From positions 1 through 28,177 of the IMG/VR virus record IMGVR_UViG_3300035070_003445: 28,177 bases of DNA; one strand, given 5' to 3'. The notes beneath the pieces were generated by a model, which worked only from the letters and a program-made list of their open reading frames with translations, ran no database searches and was not told the DNA's origin. The translations under genes and the position numbers were made by a program. Positions 1 to 7,555 of this stretch are shown here, piece by piece. This DNA comes from a virus. How positions within the stretch are numbered: position 1 is the first letter of the stretch; each line of letters begins with the position of its first letter.

Positions 1-80
1 CTACTTACGACCACCACTTTTTCTCTCGCTCCTTAAAAACCAAACGTTAAAACAACCCCACCAAACCAAAGAACCAATCC
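1..80. other. CA-rich leader upstream of first gene
   Basis: No gene is visible. The stretch is rich in C and A and poor in G near the start codon at 81, with no Shine-Dalgarno sequence. The 12-mer CCAAACCAAAGA at 61-72 recurs in the leader of the scaffold gene (about 4294-4305), which suggests a shared style of unstructured leader. If the genome is circular, this follows the nuclease gene that ends at 28162. Confidence 0.4.
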
Positions 81-821
81 ATGAACACAAAACAAAAACA
101 TATTATCGCGCTATCTGGTGGAAAAGATTCCACAGCCATGGCGCTTAGATTAAAAGAATTGTACCCATCCAAAGAATTTATTTTCTTTTGTACCCCCACA
201 GGAAACGAACTCCCAGAAATGAAAAAACATTGGGAAAACTTAGAATCTCTTTTGAATCAAAAAATTGTATACATCACAAATAAAACTTTGTCCTTTTGGA
301 TAGAACATTTTGGAGCGCTTCCAAATTGGAGACAAAGATGGTGTACAAGACTTTTGAAAATAGAACCCTGTTTGGCTTTTGTGAAATCCTTTTCAGAGAA
401 ACCAATATTGTATGTAGGACTAAGAGCAGATGAAAAAGAGAGAAAGGGGATATATAGCGAAAATGTAGAAACCAAATTTCCACTTAGGGAATGGAACTGG
501 GGAATCAAAGAAGTAACCAATTATTTAGAAACAAAAAAAGTGAAAATCCCCAGAAGAACAGATTGTTCTTTTTGCTATGCTCAAAAAGTAAGTGAATGGT
601 TTTATCTTTGGAGGGATAATAGACCCCTATTTATGGAAGCCATTAAAAAAGAAAATAAAACAAAACACACATTTCGCAATCCTAGAAATACGAAGTGGGG
701 AAAAAATCTTTTTGAAATGAAACAAAAATTTGAAGAGGGTTATTTGCCTTTTGGAGCAACCAATCAAATTCCACTTTTTGAAGATGAAGAAACAAAACCA
801 TGCCGAGTATGTACATTATGA
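81..821 (+). CDS. PP-loop ATP pyrophosphatase, PAPS reductase-like phage protein
   Basis: 246 residues. An N-terminal PP-loop SGGKDS lies at residues 12-17 after a short hydrophobic strand, the signature of the adenine-nucleotide alpha-hydrolase fold shared by PAPS reductases, TtcA/TilS, QueC and DndC. Further family-like features are a WRQRWCTR segment in the middle, a DCSFC pair, and a C-terminal CRVC pair, so five or more cysteines could bind a metal or Fe-S cluster. The family activates a substrate with ATP to add sulfur or amine; the substrate here is not known. Phages often carry such genes. It overlaps the next gene by an ATGA (818-821), so it is co-translated with the terminase genes. 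No Shine-Dalgarno precedes the ATG. The fold assignment is solid; a role in nucleic-acid or cysteine metabolism is inference. Confidence 0.85.
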   Translation: MNTKQKHIIALSGGKDSTAMALRLKELYPSKEFIFFCTPTGNELPEMKKHWENLESLLNQKIVYITNKTLSFWIEHFGALPNWRQRWCTRLLKIEPCLAFVKSFSEKPILYVGLRADEKERKGIYSENVETKFPLREWNWGIKEVTNYLETKKVKIPRRTDCSFCYAQKVSEWFYLWRDNRPLFMEAIKKENKTKHTFRNPRNTKWGKNLFEMKQKFEEGYLPFGATNQIPLFEDEETKPCRVCTL

Positions 822-1357
822 CCAAGAAGACCAAAGCCAAATCCACAAATAAAAAACTCACCCAAGCCCAAAGGGAAGAAGTCGTTCGTCTATCTGTTGA
901 AGATGGATTGACCTATACGAAGATAGCGGAAAAGATGGGGTGTTCGATTCCCAATGTTTCCTATCTGATGAAGAAGCATCGTAACAAAGCCCAGGATAAC
1001 AAGAAGAAAGAAGAGGCACGAACAAAAGCCAAGATGAAGGCCAACCCATTTGAATACCCAACCGACCCAATCACTTTTCGAGTGGGGAAACTTCTGGAAA
1101 TAGAAGGAGATATACAATATGCACGGGAAGAGAAGGTGATACATACATTGGGTTCTCTTCATAAACTCCATCTTTCTCTTCATGATGAACTCCGTACATT
1201 TGTAGAGGCATCAAAAGAAACCCATGGTTCAACCGCCCAACAACTGAAGATTGAAATTGTGGACGCCATCCAATCTCTTCCCCCACTTCTCAAGAAACAG
1301 GTGATGGATGAACTACTAACGGATACTTCCAACATTGTGAGATTGGCCACAAAATGA
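818..1357 (+). CDS. terS: Terminase small subunit (HTH, probable)
   Basis: 179 residues from the ATG at 818, chosen over an in-frame ATG at 800 because it makes a tight ATGA overlap with the upstream stop. The N-terminus is basic and is followed by a helix-turn-helix (about residues 15-55, including TYTKIAEKMGCSIPNVSYL), then a basic linker and a mainly helical C-terminal half suited to oligomerisation. Terminase small subunits bind the packaging site of phage DNA through such an HTH and form a ring that recruits the large subunit. Its place directly before the large subunit, with a 4-base overlap at 1354-1357, is the strongest support. The sequence alone would only say HTH protein. Confidence 0.8.
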   Translation: MTKKTKAKSTNKKLTQAQREEVVRLSVEDGLTYTKIAEKMGCSIPNVSYLMKKHRNKAQDNKKKEEARTKAKMKANPFEYPTDPITFRVGKLLEIEGDIQYAREEKVIHTLGSLHKLHLSLHDELRTFVEASKETHGSTAQQLKIEIVDAIQSLPPLLKKQVMDELLTDTSNIVRLATK

Positions 1358-2814
1358 TTTCTCTTTTGAAGCTAGCCAAGAAGACCAAGGAGTTAAAAGA
1401 TTTGGTGGATGAATGCCCCCTAGATTTTTTTAGGCCGTCCATCCCCCAAAAGCGAGTATTGGAATCAGAAGAAAACATTACTTTATTTCGAGCGGGAAAC
1501 CAGCTTGGGAAAACCTATGTGGGAAGCGCTGAGTGTTTATATATGATGAAGGGATATAGCCCATACAAAGATTTATCCCATATCAAGCCCCCCATAATCG
1601 TTTGGGCTATCGTCCACTCTTGGGAACAGTCCAAGATTATCCAAGCCAAGATTCATAGCTTGATTGGAAAAAATGAATATGCTGATGACTCCCCAGATTT
1701 CCAAGAAGGGCGCGGGTATCGTGCCAAGAATCCATGGTTCAAGTTGAAAAATGGAAGCATGTTATTTTTCAAAACTACCAACCAAGGAACTTTGGGCGTG
1801 GCATCTGGAACAATTAATTTTTGCTGGATTGATGAACCTTGCCCCCAAGCGCTTTTTGGGGAACTTGTTCCAAGATTATTACGGAACAGAGGAAGAATGC
1901 TTATGACCATGACCCCTATTGGTGGGGGTGATTTAACGTGGTTAAAAAAATTGACAGAAACCAAACCGCCAAGAGTAAAAGACATTCATGCCCCGTTATC
2001 AGTGGAGAACACAACCCCCATAGATTTGGACGGAAGCCCATTGGAAGCTCTCTTGCTACAAGAAGACGTGGATAGAATCGCCGATACATATCTTTCAATA
2101 GATAGAAGCGCAAGATTGGAAGGTAGTTGGGATGTGGGGGTTCCCATGGATGGACGTATATTTGAACATTTCGGAGAAGCCCACATATCAGATACTCCAT
2201 GTCCTGTAGGTTCATATAAGTTTTCTATAGGTATTGACCACGGCCATACACCAAGCGCCCAATGTGCTATACTTGTGGCGATATCAGATGACGATAAAAC
2301 AATCCATGTTCTGGATGAATACTTTGCCAGTGGTGGAGAGAAGGAACAAGGAACAGCACGAAGACACGCGCGGGCAATTATAGCAATGATTAGAAGAAAT
2401 GGGTTGGAACCCTTACAAATAAATAGATGGACTGGAGACCGCCCCCATGGTGGTGGAAAGCATGGTGGGAGAATGTCCAATTCTCTTCTTCGTTCAGCCT
2501 TGGAACATGTCTTGGATTATCCTGCTAACTCTTGCCCATTCCGAATTCACACGGCCCATAAACCAAGATGGTCTGTATATTATGGATGCCAACTTATACA
2601 TGAAGCCATGGTACAAGGAAGATTTATTGTACACCCCAAATGTAAAAGATTAATTCGTTCTCTTTCTTCATGGACGTTAAAAAAATCGGGTGCAATGGAC
2701 CGTCTTTCTGAGTGGAAACATGCCATAGATAGCCTAAGATATGCAGTCGTACCCATCCTTGATTCTAAGTATAGCGCCCCCAAATTTTCAAAAATACCGA
2801 TTCATCGAAAATAG
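1354..2814 (+). CDS. terL: Terminase large subunit
   Basis: 486 residues, a usual length for the family. The N-terminal ATPase has Walker A AGNQLGKT at residues 47-54 and Walker B CWIDEP with D160 and E161. The C-terminal RNase H-like nuclease shows D295 in SIGIDHGHT, E322 in VLDEY and D459 in HAIDSLRYAV, which would be the metal-binding acidic triad. The enzyme pumps DNA into the prohead and cuts the concatemer. The start overlaps the small subunit gene by ATGA, indicating translational coupling. All catalytic residues appear intact. Whether packaging is headful (pac) or cos cannot be told from the window. Confidence 0.96.
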   Translation: MISLLKLAKKTKELKDLVDECPLDFFRPSIPQKRVLESEENITLFRAGNQLGKTYVGSAECLYMMKGYSPYKDLSHIKPPIIVWAIVHSWEQSKIIQAKIHSLIGKNEYADDSPDFQEGRGYRAKNPWFKLKNGSMLFFKTTNQGTLGVASGTINFCWIDEPCPQALFGELVPRLLRNRGRMLMTMTPIGGGDLTWLKKLTETKPPRVKDIHAPLSVENTTPIDLDGSPLEALLLQEDVDRIADTYLSIDRSARLEGSWDVGVPMDGRIFEHFGEAHISDTPCPVGSYKFSIGIDHGHTPSAQCAILVAISDDDKTIHVLDEYFASGGEKEQGTARRHARAIIAMIRRNGLEPLQINRWTGDRPHGGGKHGGRMSNSLLRSALEHVLDYPANSCPFRIHTAHKPRWSVYYGCQLIHEAMVQGRFIVHPKCKRLIRSLSSWTLKKSGAMDRLSEWKHAIDSLRYAVVPILDSKYSAPKFSKIPIHRK

Positions 2815-2823
2815 GATTTTAAT

Positions 2824-4275
2824 ATGTTGACATTACCCGCCAAGCCCATCTTTCCTGATAAGGCATCCAACGATAGAGCAGAAACCACGGCCAGAAGAAG
2901 AAGACTTTTGGAAGGAAATTGGGGTTCCGATTTGGAAGACTTTATAACTGACACAGTAGCCTTGGACAGAAGAGCTATTTGGGGTTCTTTGGATACCTCT
3001 TCCAACGTGTTCAAAACAGGATGTGAAGCCTTAGCGGTTTTGTATAGCAGAAAGCCTTCAGTGGGAATACGTAGAGAAAGCGCGGATGAAGCGCGGGATT
3101 TTATTGGCCCCCATGGTGCTTTGGATAAAAGTCATTATTTTGAGATGATGTCCAGCGTACAAATGAAAACTATTGGTCTTCGTGAAATGTTGATGAGAGT
3201 CGATATCAGCGATTCCAACCAAATCATGTTCCGACCGGTTACCCCTGATATGGTTTTTGCAATGGCCCCCGCTGGCGACCCGATGAAGGCGGATTATCTT
3301 TTTGAACAACGACTACGAAGAAACGATTCCACGGGTGAAATGTTTTGGACGGCGGATGTCTATGATTTGAGAGACAAAAATAATCCATTGTATACGGTTC
3401 ATCACGTGGAAGCAGATGGGAAACTTGGCGAAGAAATGACCAAAGAGTTTTTGGGTGGAGATATGAGTGGGGATAATTATCCTTATCGAGATGCCCAGGG
3501 GAATCCATTCCTTCCATGGGTTTTCTATCATGCTTCTATAGATGGAAGCCTATTTTCTCCCTATGAACTATCGGAAGTAGTGGCGGGTTCTATGGTGGCA
3601 TCAACATATTATACGTACTTGAAACATCTAATGTTTGATGCTTCATTCCCACAACGCTATGTGGCTTCGCTACAATTGGCGGGATTGAACACGATGGACA
3701 CCAATATGGCATCCCAAAGAATGAGTGTATCTACAGACCCTTCTAGTATTCTTTGTTTCACTGGTGACCCTGACAGCTCCACTCAACCTTTGATAGGTCA
3801 ATTCCAAGCGGGAATGTCCGACCCCGCCACAATGTTGGGCGCTATTACTACCTATGAGAGAAGATTGGCTACCCAGATGGGCATAGACCCAGCAAGTGTT
3901 CAGAAGGTATCAAGCGACCCAAGAAGCGGTTATTCTATCGCAATGAGTAAAGAGTCTATGCGGGATGCCCAACAACGTTTTCAACCTACATTTTCAGTTT
4001 CTGACATTGAAGCCATTGAAAAAAGCGCGATGATATCCAATAGATTATTGGGTACAAATTACCCAGAAAGTGGATATGTGATTTCGTATGAATCAATAGA
4101 GTTATCAGAAGGTGAACAGAAAGCCCAAAGAGAAAATATAATTGCTCTTCTCGATAAGGGTTTATTTTCACCAGTAGATGCAATGTTCAAGCTATATCCA
4201 GAACTTACCACGGAAGAACAAGCGATGGAAAAACTTAGGCTTATCCGTCAACAAAAAATCGAATTTGGAACATAA
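2824..4275 (+). CDS. Portal protein
   Basis: 483 residues, right size and position (directly after the large terminase) for a phage portal. The ATG follows an AGGA element about 7 bases upstream. The protein is mixed alpha/beta, with early acidic and helical segments, a central beta-rich part and a long helical C-terminal third. The segment RRLATQMGIDPASVQKVSSD, followed by a Ser/Gly-rich turn (SGYSIAMSKESM), is similar in layout to portals of several siphoviruses. The portal forms the dodecameric ring at one vertex through which DNA enters and to which the tail connects. The call rests mainly on synteny and size; there are no catalytic motifs to check. Confidence 0.85.
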   Translation: MLTLPAKPIFPDKASNDRAETTARRRRLLEGNWGSDLEDFITDTVALDRRAIWGSLDTSSNVFKTGCEALAVLYSRKPSVGIRRESADEARDFIGPHGALDKSHYFEMMSSVQMKTIGLREMLMRVDISDSNQIMFRPVTPDMVFAMAPAGDPMKADYLFEQRLRRNDSTGEMFWTADVYDLRDKNNPLYTVHHVEADGKLGEEMTKEFLGGDMSGDNYPYRDAQGNPFLPWVFYHASIDGSLFSPYELSEVVAGSMVASTYYTYLKHLMFDASFPQRYVASLQLAGLNTMDTNMASQRMSVSTDPSSILCFTGDPDSSTQPLIGQFQAGMSDPATMLGAITTYERRLATQMGIDPASVQKVSSDPRSGYSIAMSKESMRDAQQRFQPTFSVSDIEAIEKSAMISNRLLGTNYPESGYVISYESIELSEGEQKAQRENIIALLDKGLFSPVDAMFKLYPELTTEEQAMEKLRLIRQQKIEFGT

Positions 4276-4311
4276 CCCAACCCCAATAACCCCCAAACCA
4301 AAGAGAAAACC

Positions 4312-4992
4312 ATGAAAACAATTACGCATGAAGGCCAAGAATATATTTTGAAAACAGAAGTGGATGGAATCGTTCGTGAACGTCTATCCAAAGTAACAGA
4401 GAACAAGAGAAGCGCAGAGAAACGGGTTTCAGAACTAGAAGCCACGTTGGAAGAAATGGGTTCCAAAGTAAAAGGAGCGGAGGCCATGGCTTCCCAGCTT
4501 GCAAACCTCCAGGATGAACTAGCCGTTTCCAACCAAAGATATGAACGTCATCAAGCGATAGCCAGCCAAGGAATAACAGACCCAGAAGTTAGGGATTTGG
4601 TAGAGTGGCAATACAACAAAGCCATGGATTCCAAAGCCAAGAAGGATAGAATCCCCATGGGTGAATGGATGGTGGGAATGAAAGAGGGTGGAGAAGTCCC
4701 AACAGTTTTGAAGCCATACTTCCAAGCCCCACAAGAAAGCTCCACTCCTTCCCAAATCCAAGAGTTAGGGGAAAGATTGGAACACACCCAATCCACTCCA
4801 CAAATGGCCACGGCATCCACCCAACCCGCGCCCCGTCCTTCCACCAATCAAGGAGTGACACAAACCCAAGACCATGCCACAAATGGCGATATGTGGAAAA
4901 AAGCGAGTGGAGATTTCGAATTTTATCAAAAAAATCGTGAACAACTGAAGAAGCAGTACTACCAAAGAAGAAATAATCGTTTTAAAATATGA
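4312..4992 (+). CDS. Scaffold-like head morphogenesis protein
   Basis: 226 residues. A short N-terminal beta segment is followed by a strongly heptad-like, charged coiled coil (about residues 25-95, rich in Glu, Lys, Leu and Ala), a helical section, a Gln/Pro/Thr-rich low-complexity stretch (about 140-190) and a basic C-terminus ending in RRNNRFKI. Acidic coiled coil plus basic helix-turn C-terminus is the pattern of phage scaffolding proteins, which fill the procapsid and bind the capsid protein through the basic tail. The place after the portal agrees. The leader is CA-rich with no Shine-Dalgarno. No protease signature is visible, so it is unclear whether scaffold is cleaved or simply exits. 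Confidence 0.7.
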   Translation: MKTITHEGQEYILKTEVDGIVRERLSKVTENKRSAEKRVSELEATLEEMGSKVKGAEAMASQLANLQDELAVSNQRYERHQAIASQGITDPEVRDLVEWQYNKAMDSKAKKDRIPMGEWMVGMKEGGEVPTVLKPYFQAPQESSTPSQIQELGERLEHTQSTPQMATASTQPAPRPSTNQGVTQTQDHATNGDMWKKASGDFEFYQKNREQLKKQYYQRRNNRFKI

Positions 4993-5186
4993 TAAGAAAC
5001 ATTACAGCATATCAAATAAATGGGGAGTATTATCTTCATGAGGGGAAGCCCAATGGCAACACGAAAAAAAAAATCCAGCGTATTATCAAAGAGAAAAAAG
5101 CTAAAATCCATAGCTACAGTTTTGTCAATGGCTGGCAAGAAGAAAAAAACAACAAAGCCCAAACGGGGCATGAGAACAAAAACTAA
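4989..5186 (+). CDS. Small ORF overlapping the scaffold stop (uncertain)
   Basis: 65 codons starting at an ATGA overlap with the scaffold gene. The first half (ITAYQINGEYYLHEGKP) looks like natural beta-forming protein; the rest is lysine-rich. It shares DNA with the basic ORF 5053-5202 in the +1 frame, and both run through an uninterrupted A10 tract at 5064-5073. Either this frame, the other, or a slippage product joining the N-terminus of this one to the basic tail of the other could be real. There is no good Shine-Dalgarno, so coupling to the scaffold stop would be needed. Confidence 0.35.
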   Translation: MIRNITAYQINGEYYLHEGKPNGNTKKKIQRIIKEKKAKIHSYSFVNGWQEEKNNKAQTGHENKN

Positions 5187-5202
5187 TAAACGTAAAAAAT
5201 AG
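5053..5202 (+). CDS. Small, very basic protein
   Basis: 49 residues from an ATG preceded by GAGGGG about 8 bases upstream. About half the residues are Lys or Arg (starts MATRKKKSS, ends TKTNKRKK), with a central short hydrophobic piece. Its stop codon overlaps the AGGAG of the next gene's ribosome binding site, which supports this frame. Its place among head genes and its charge suggest nucleic-acid binding or interaction with an acidic scaffold, but no family is recognised. It overlaps the ORF 4989-5186 in another frame. Confidence 0.55.
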   Translation: MATRKKKSSVLSKRKKLKSIATVLSMAGKKKKTTKPKRGMRTKTNKRKK

Positions 5203-5211
5203 GAGAATAAA

Positions 5212-5517
5212 ATGGCTACAGATTTAACAACCTTGAATTGGTCCAATGGTGGAGCAATGAAAAAAGTAACAACAATTACCACAACTGTGTTAGAAGTCAA
5301 GATTCCCAAATGGTGTAAGCTTGTAACGGTCAAACCAGAAGCCCAAGCAATCGTATTTTCTTACGATGGAACTGATGGGGGTAGCAAGACAGGAAATGAA
5401 TTCCCCCATCCCGTGGATGCTATTATTCAATACAATCCCCAACAAACCGCAGAGCAAAGAAGTATTTTTGTAGCTTCCCCAACAGGAACAGCCACAATAT
5501 ATTTTATTTTTGAATAG
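5212..5517 (+). CDS. Small beta-rich structural protein
   Basis: 101 residues, good ribosome binding site (AGGAG, 6 bases before the ATG). Predicted all-beta: alternating hydrophobic strands, a Gly/Asp turn region (SYDGTDGGSKTG) and a C-terminal strand TATIYFIFE. One Cys. The pattern resembles small phage decoration or fibre-associated proteins and is similar in style, not clearly in sequence, to the 109-residue protein at 9963. It lies between the scaffold and fibre genes. Likely virion protein on context; the exact role is not known. Confidence 0.7.
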   Translation: MATDLTTLNWSNGGAMKKVTTITTTVLEVKIPKWCKLVTVKPEAQAIVFSYDGTDGGSKTGNEFPHPVDAIIQYNPQQTAEQRSIFVASPTGTATIYFIFE

Positions 5518-5534
5518 CCCAACCGGATAGAACC

Positions 5535-5756
5535 ATGGCCATACCAATATATTCCCCAGGAACGGGAACAAGTGAAACCGTAACAAGTTTTACAAATCAA
5601 TCCAGTGTATCAATTTCACACTCTTTTAGCTTCAAACCGCGTGTTCTGATAGTGGATACGAGTGGGAATCAGATAATGGGTGATATACTTTTTTCGTCTA
5701 ATTCAATCACAATTACATTTGTGAGTTCCATCTCTGGAACTGTTTATCTAAGCTAG
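5535..5756 (+). CDS. Free-standing fibre C-terminal-type domain
   Basis: 73 residues, all-beta. From about residue 28 it matches the widespread phage fibre end module with the pattern H-x-F...RVLIVD-x-SGN-x-I-x-x-D...SS-x-S...SGTVYLS. The last ~55 residues of the fibre at 5810-7480 have the same order of conserved positions (H, SGN, I, D, SS, S, V), so the two look like paralogues or a split module. No separate fibre shaft is attached here. It might cap or trimerise a fibre, or bind the capsid. The start at 5535 sits in an AACCATGG context with GGATAG 11 bases upstream. Confidence 0.7.
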   Translation: MAIPIYSPGTGTSETVTSFTNQSSVSISHSFSFKPRVLIVDTSGNQIMGDILFSSNSITITFVSSISGTVYLS

Positions 5757-5762
5757 AATGAG

Positions 5763-5786
5763 ACGATTCTTACAACGATTCTTACA
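5763..5786 (+). repeat. Tandem 12-bp repeat
   Basis: ACGATTCTTACA occurs twice, head to tail, in the 53-base gap before the fibre gene. It may be a recent slippage duplication or two half-sites for a protein; nothing else decides between these. Confidence 0.7.
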
Positions 5787-5809
5787 ACCCCCAATGGAGT
5801 AAAACACCC

Positions 5810-7480
5810 ATGAATTTCTATAATCCCGAAGTTATTTTTAAAGGTGGCGTTAAATGTGAAAGCGCCCCTTCCGCAGATGCAGACCTAACCAGAAAGCAAG
5901 ACATCGCCGGTCTTTCTTTTATCTCCGGAATTGCTTCCGGTTCTTCCTCGATGCTTTCCGTAGCTGATGGAGAACTCAGTATCAATAGTCTGGCTATTAC
6001 TGATGTACATGTTGATAATACACAAACTTCTTTGGCTAACTTTATTCTCAATGAATCATCAACCGCTTCTTCATTGAAAGAAGGTGATGTTCTTATTCTT
6101 ACCGCTCCAAGCGATGGAACAGAAACATTTATGGTTTCGGGTGCGAATGGTTCAACCGCTGGAAACTATACCCAAATCGAAAGCCCATTAACCGCTTCTG
6201 AAGTTGGAAGTGTTCTTGTGGCTGGAGAGGGTATTTCTGTTAATGCTGGAACTGCTCAAATAAGCGCTAATGTAGCCGTTGGAAGTGGACTTTCCAAATC
6301 TGTTAATGGCGGTCAAATTACATTCGCTTTTAATGGAAATAGTGACATTGTAGCGGAAGGAAGTTCAAACCTTTACTTCACCCAAGCGCGCGCGCGAACC
6401 AGCATCCAAGCGGATGCCGGCGCTGGAAACCTTCTTACATATGCCAGCGGAAGCGGTGATTTGATGGTTTCCACTTCTTCCGTTCGTGGTGTCTTTTCTG
6501 CTGGAACTGGGCTTTCCTTTTCCGGTGGCCAATTCGCATTTAATGGAGATAGTGACATCGTAGGGGAAGGAAGTTCAAACCTATACTTCACAGATGCGCG
6601 CGCTCGTGGCGCTCTTTCCGCTGGAAATGGTATTGCTTACAATAGCGCAACCGGTGCAATTTCCATCAATCTTGTGGGTGGAACTGCTATTGATGTAACA
6701 AATAACACCATCGCTTTCAATGGTTCAACTTCTGACGTATCCGAAGGTTCAAACCTTTACTATACAGATGCTCGTTCCAGATTGGCCATATCTCCAGATT
6801 CTGGAGCTGGAAACCTTCTTACATACGTAAGCGGAACCGGAAAAATGGCCGTTTCCACATCTTCGGTTCGTAGTGTCTTTTCTGCTGGAACTGCCATGGA
6901 TGTTTCAAATGGTGTTATTGCTTTTGTTGGTAGTACATCAAATGTTTCCGAAGGAACAAACCAATACTTCACCCAAGCGCGCGCGCGAACAAGTATCCAA
7001 GCTGATTCAGCTACTGGAAACCTTCTTAGCTATGCCAATGCTTCTGGTGATTTGCTCGTTTCCACTTCTTCGGTTCGTAGTGTCTTTTCTGCTGGAACTG
7101 CCATGGATGTTTCAAATGGTGTTATTGCTTTTGTTGGTAGTACATCAAATGTTTCCGAAGGAACAAACCAGTACTTCACCCAAGCGCGCGCGCGTAGCTC
7201 CGTAACTGTCGGAAGTGAATCGGATGAACTTCTGAATTATGATGGTTCGAATGGTGCGTTTTCTCTACGTCTTCAAGACCTACGAAAAGAGTTCTCTATC
7301 ACTCTTTCCGCGAATACTCCCGCCACATTAACCCACGAACTTTCCAAGCGTCTTGTTCATGTGTCAGCAATGGACGCAAGTGGTAACAAAATCGAATTGG
7401 ATGTGGTCTATAGTTCCACTTCTGCTTTGACTGTCGAAAGTGCTGTTGGTATTAGCGTAACAGTAGCCGTTTCTGTCTAA
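5810..7480 (+). CDS. Repetitive fibre protein (tail- or head-fibre type)
   Basis: 556 residues, Ser/Gly/Ala/Asn/Thr-rich, low in charge, predicted beta throughout. Five copies of the motif EG[S/T]..N.Y[F/Y]T.AR.R occur (near nt 6356, 6566, 6742, 6949 and 7156), the NLYFTDARAR motif well known from phage fibres and fibre-like viral proteins. The spacing is near 69 residues in the last copies. The C-terminal ~55 residues form a separate module shared with the 73-residue protein just upstream. The motif is typical of trimeric fibre shafts. Its place is odd: among head genes, before the capsid gene and far from the tail-tip genes, so a capsid-attached fibre is possible. The gene is followed by a strong terminator. 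Confidence 0.85.
   Translation: MNFYNPEVIFKGGVKCESAPSADADLTRKQDIAGLSFISGIASGSSSMLSVADGELSINSLAITDVHVDNTQTSLANFILNESSTASSLKEGDVLILTAPSDGTETFMVSGANGSTAGNYTQIESPLTASEVGSVLVAGEGISVNAGTAQISANVAVGSGLSKSVNGGQITFAFNGNSDIVAEGSSNLYFTQARARTSIQADAGAGNLLTYASGSGDLMVSTSSVRGVFSAGTGLSFSGGQFAFNGDSDIVGEGSSNLYFTDARARGALSAGNGIAYNSATGAISINLVGGTAIDVTNNTIAFNGSTSDVSEGSNLYYTDARSRLAISPDSGAGNLLTYVSGTGKMAVSTSSVRSVFSAGTAMDVSNGVIAFVGSTSNVSEGTNQYFTQARARTSIQADSATGNLLSYANASGDLLVSTSSVRSVFSAGTAMDVSNGVIAFVGSTSNVSEGTNQYFTQARARSSVTVGSESDELLNYDGSNGAFSLRLQDLRKEFSITLSANTPATLTHELSKRLVHVSAMDASGNKIELDVVYSSTSALTVESAVGISVTVAVSV
6861..7194 (+). repeat. 127-bp near-perfect direct repeat, 207-bp period
   Basis: Positions 6861-6987 recur at 7068-7194 with one difference (A6964 versus G7171). 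The period of 207 bp equals 69 codons, so it keeps frame within the fibre gene. Each copy ends in an 11-base alternating GC run (6977-6987 and 7184-7194); a third such run lies at 6386-6396. The near identity suggests recent duplication or gene conversion that can change fibre length. Confidence 0.95.
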
Positions 7481-7498
7481 TCCTCCATAATACTCCAA

Positions 7499-7535
7499 GG
7501 GGATAGGGTATCTTCTACTCTATCCCCTTTTTTTT
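7499..7535 (+). terminator. Intrinsic terminator after fibre gene
   Basis: A 12-bp stem (7499-7510 with 7516-7527; one G-U wobble) encloses a TCTTC loop and is followed directly by eight T (7528-7535). It is the clearest terminator in the window and separates the fibre block from the next gene and the capsid gene. Confidence 0.95.
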
Positions 7536-7555
7536 ACTCTTCCCCTAGGTGAATT

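Noticed and set aside
6873-7205. 110-codon plus-strand ORF in another frame of the fibre gene
   Set aside because: It repeats because the DNA repeats; the fibre frame is clearly coding and this is its shadow.
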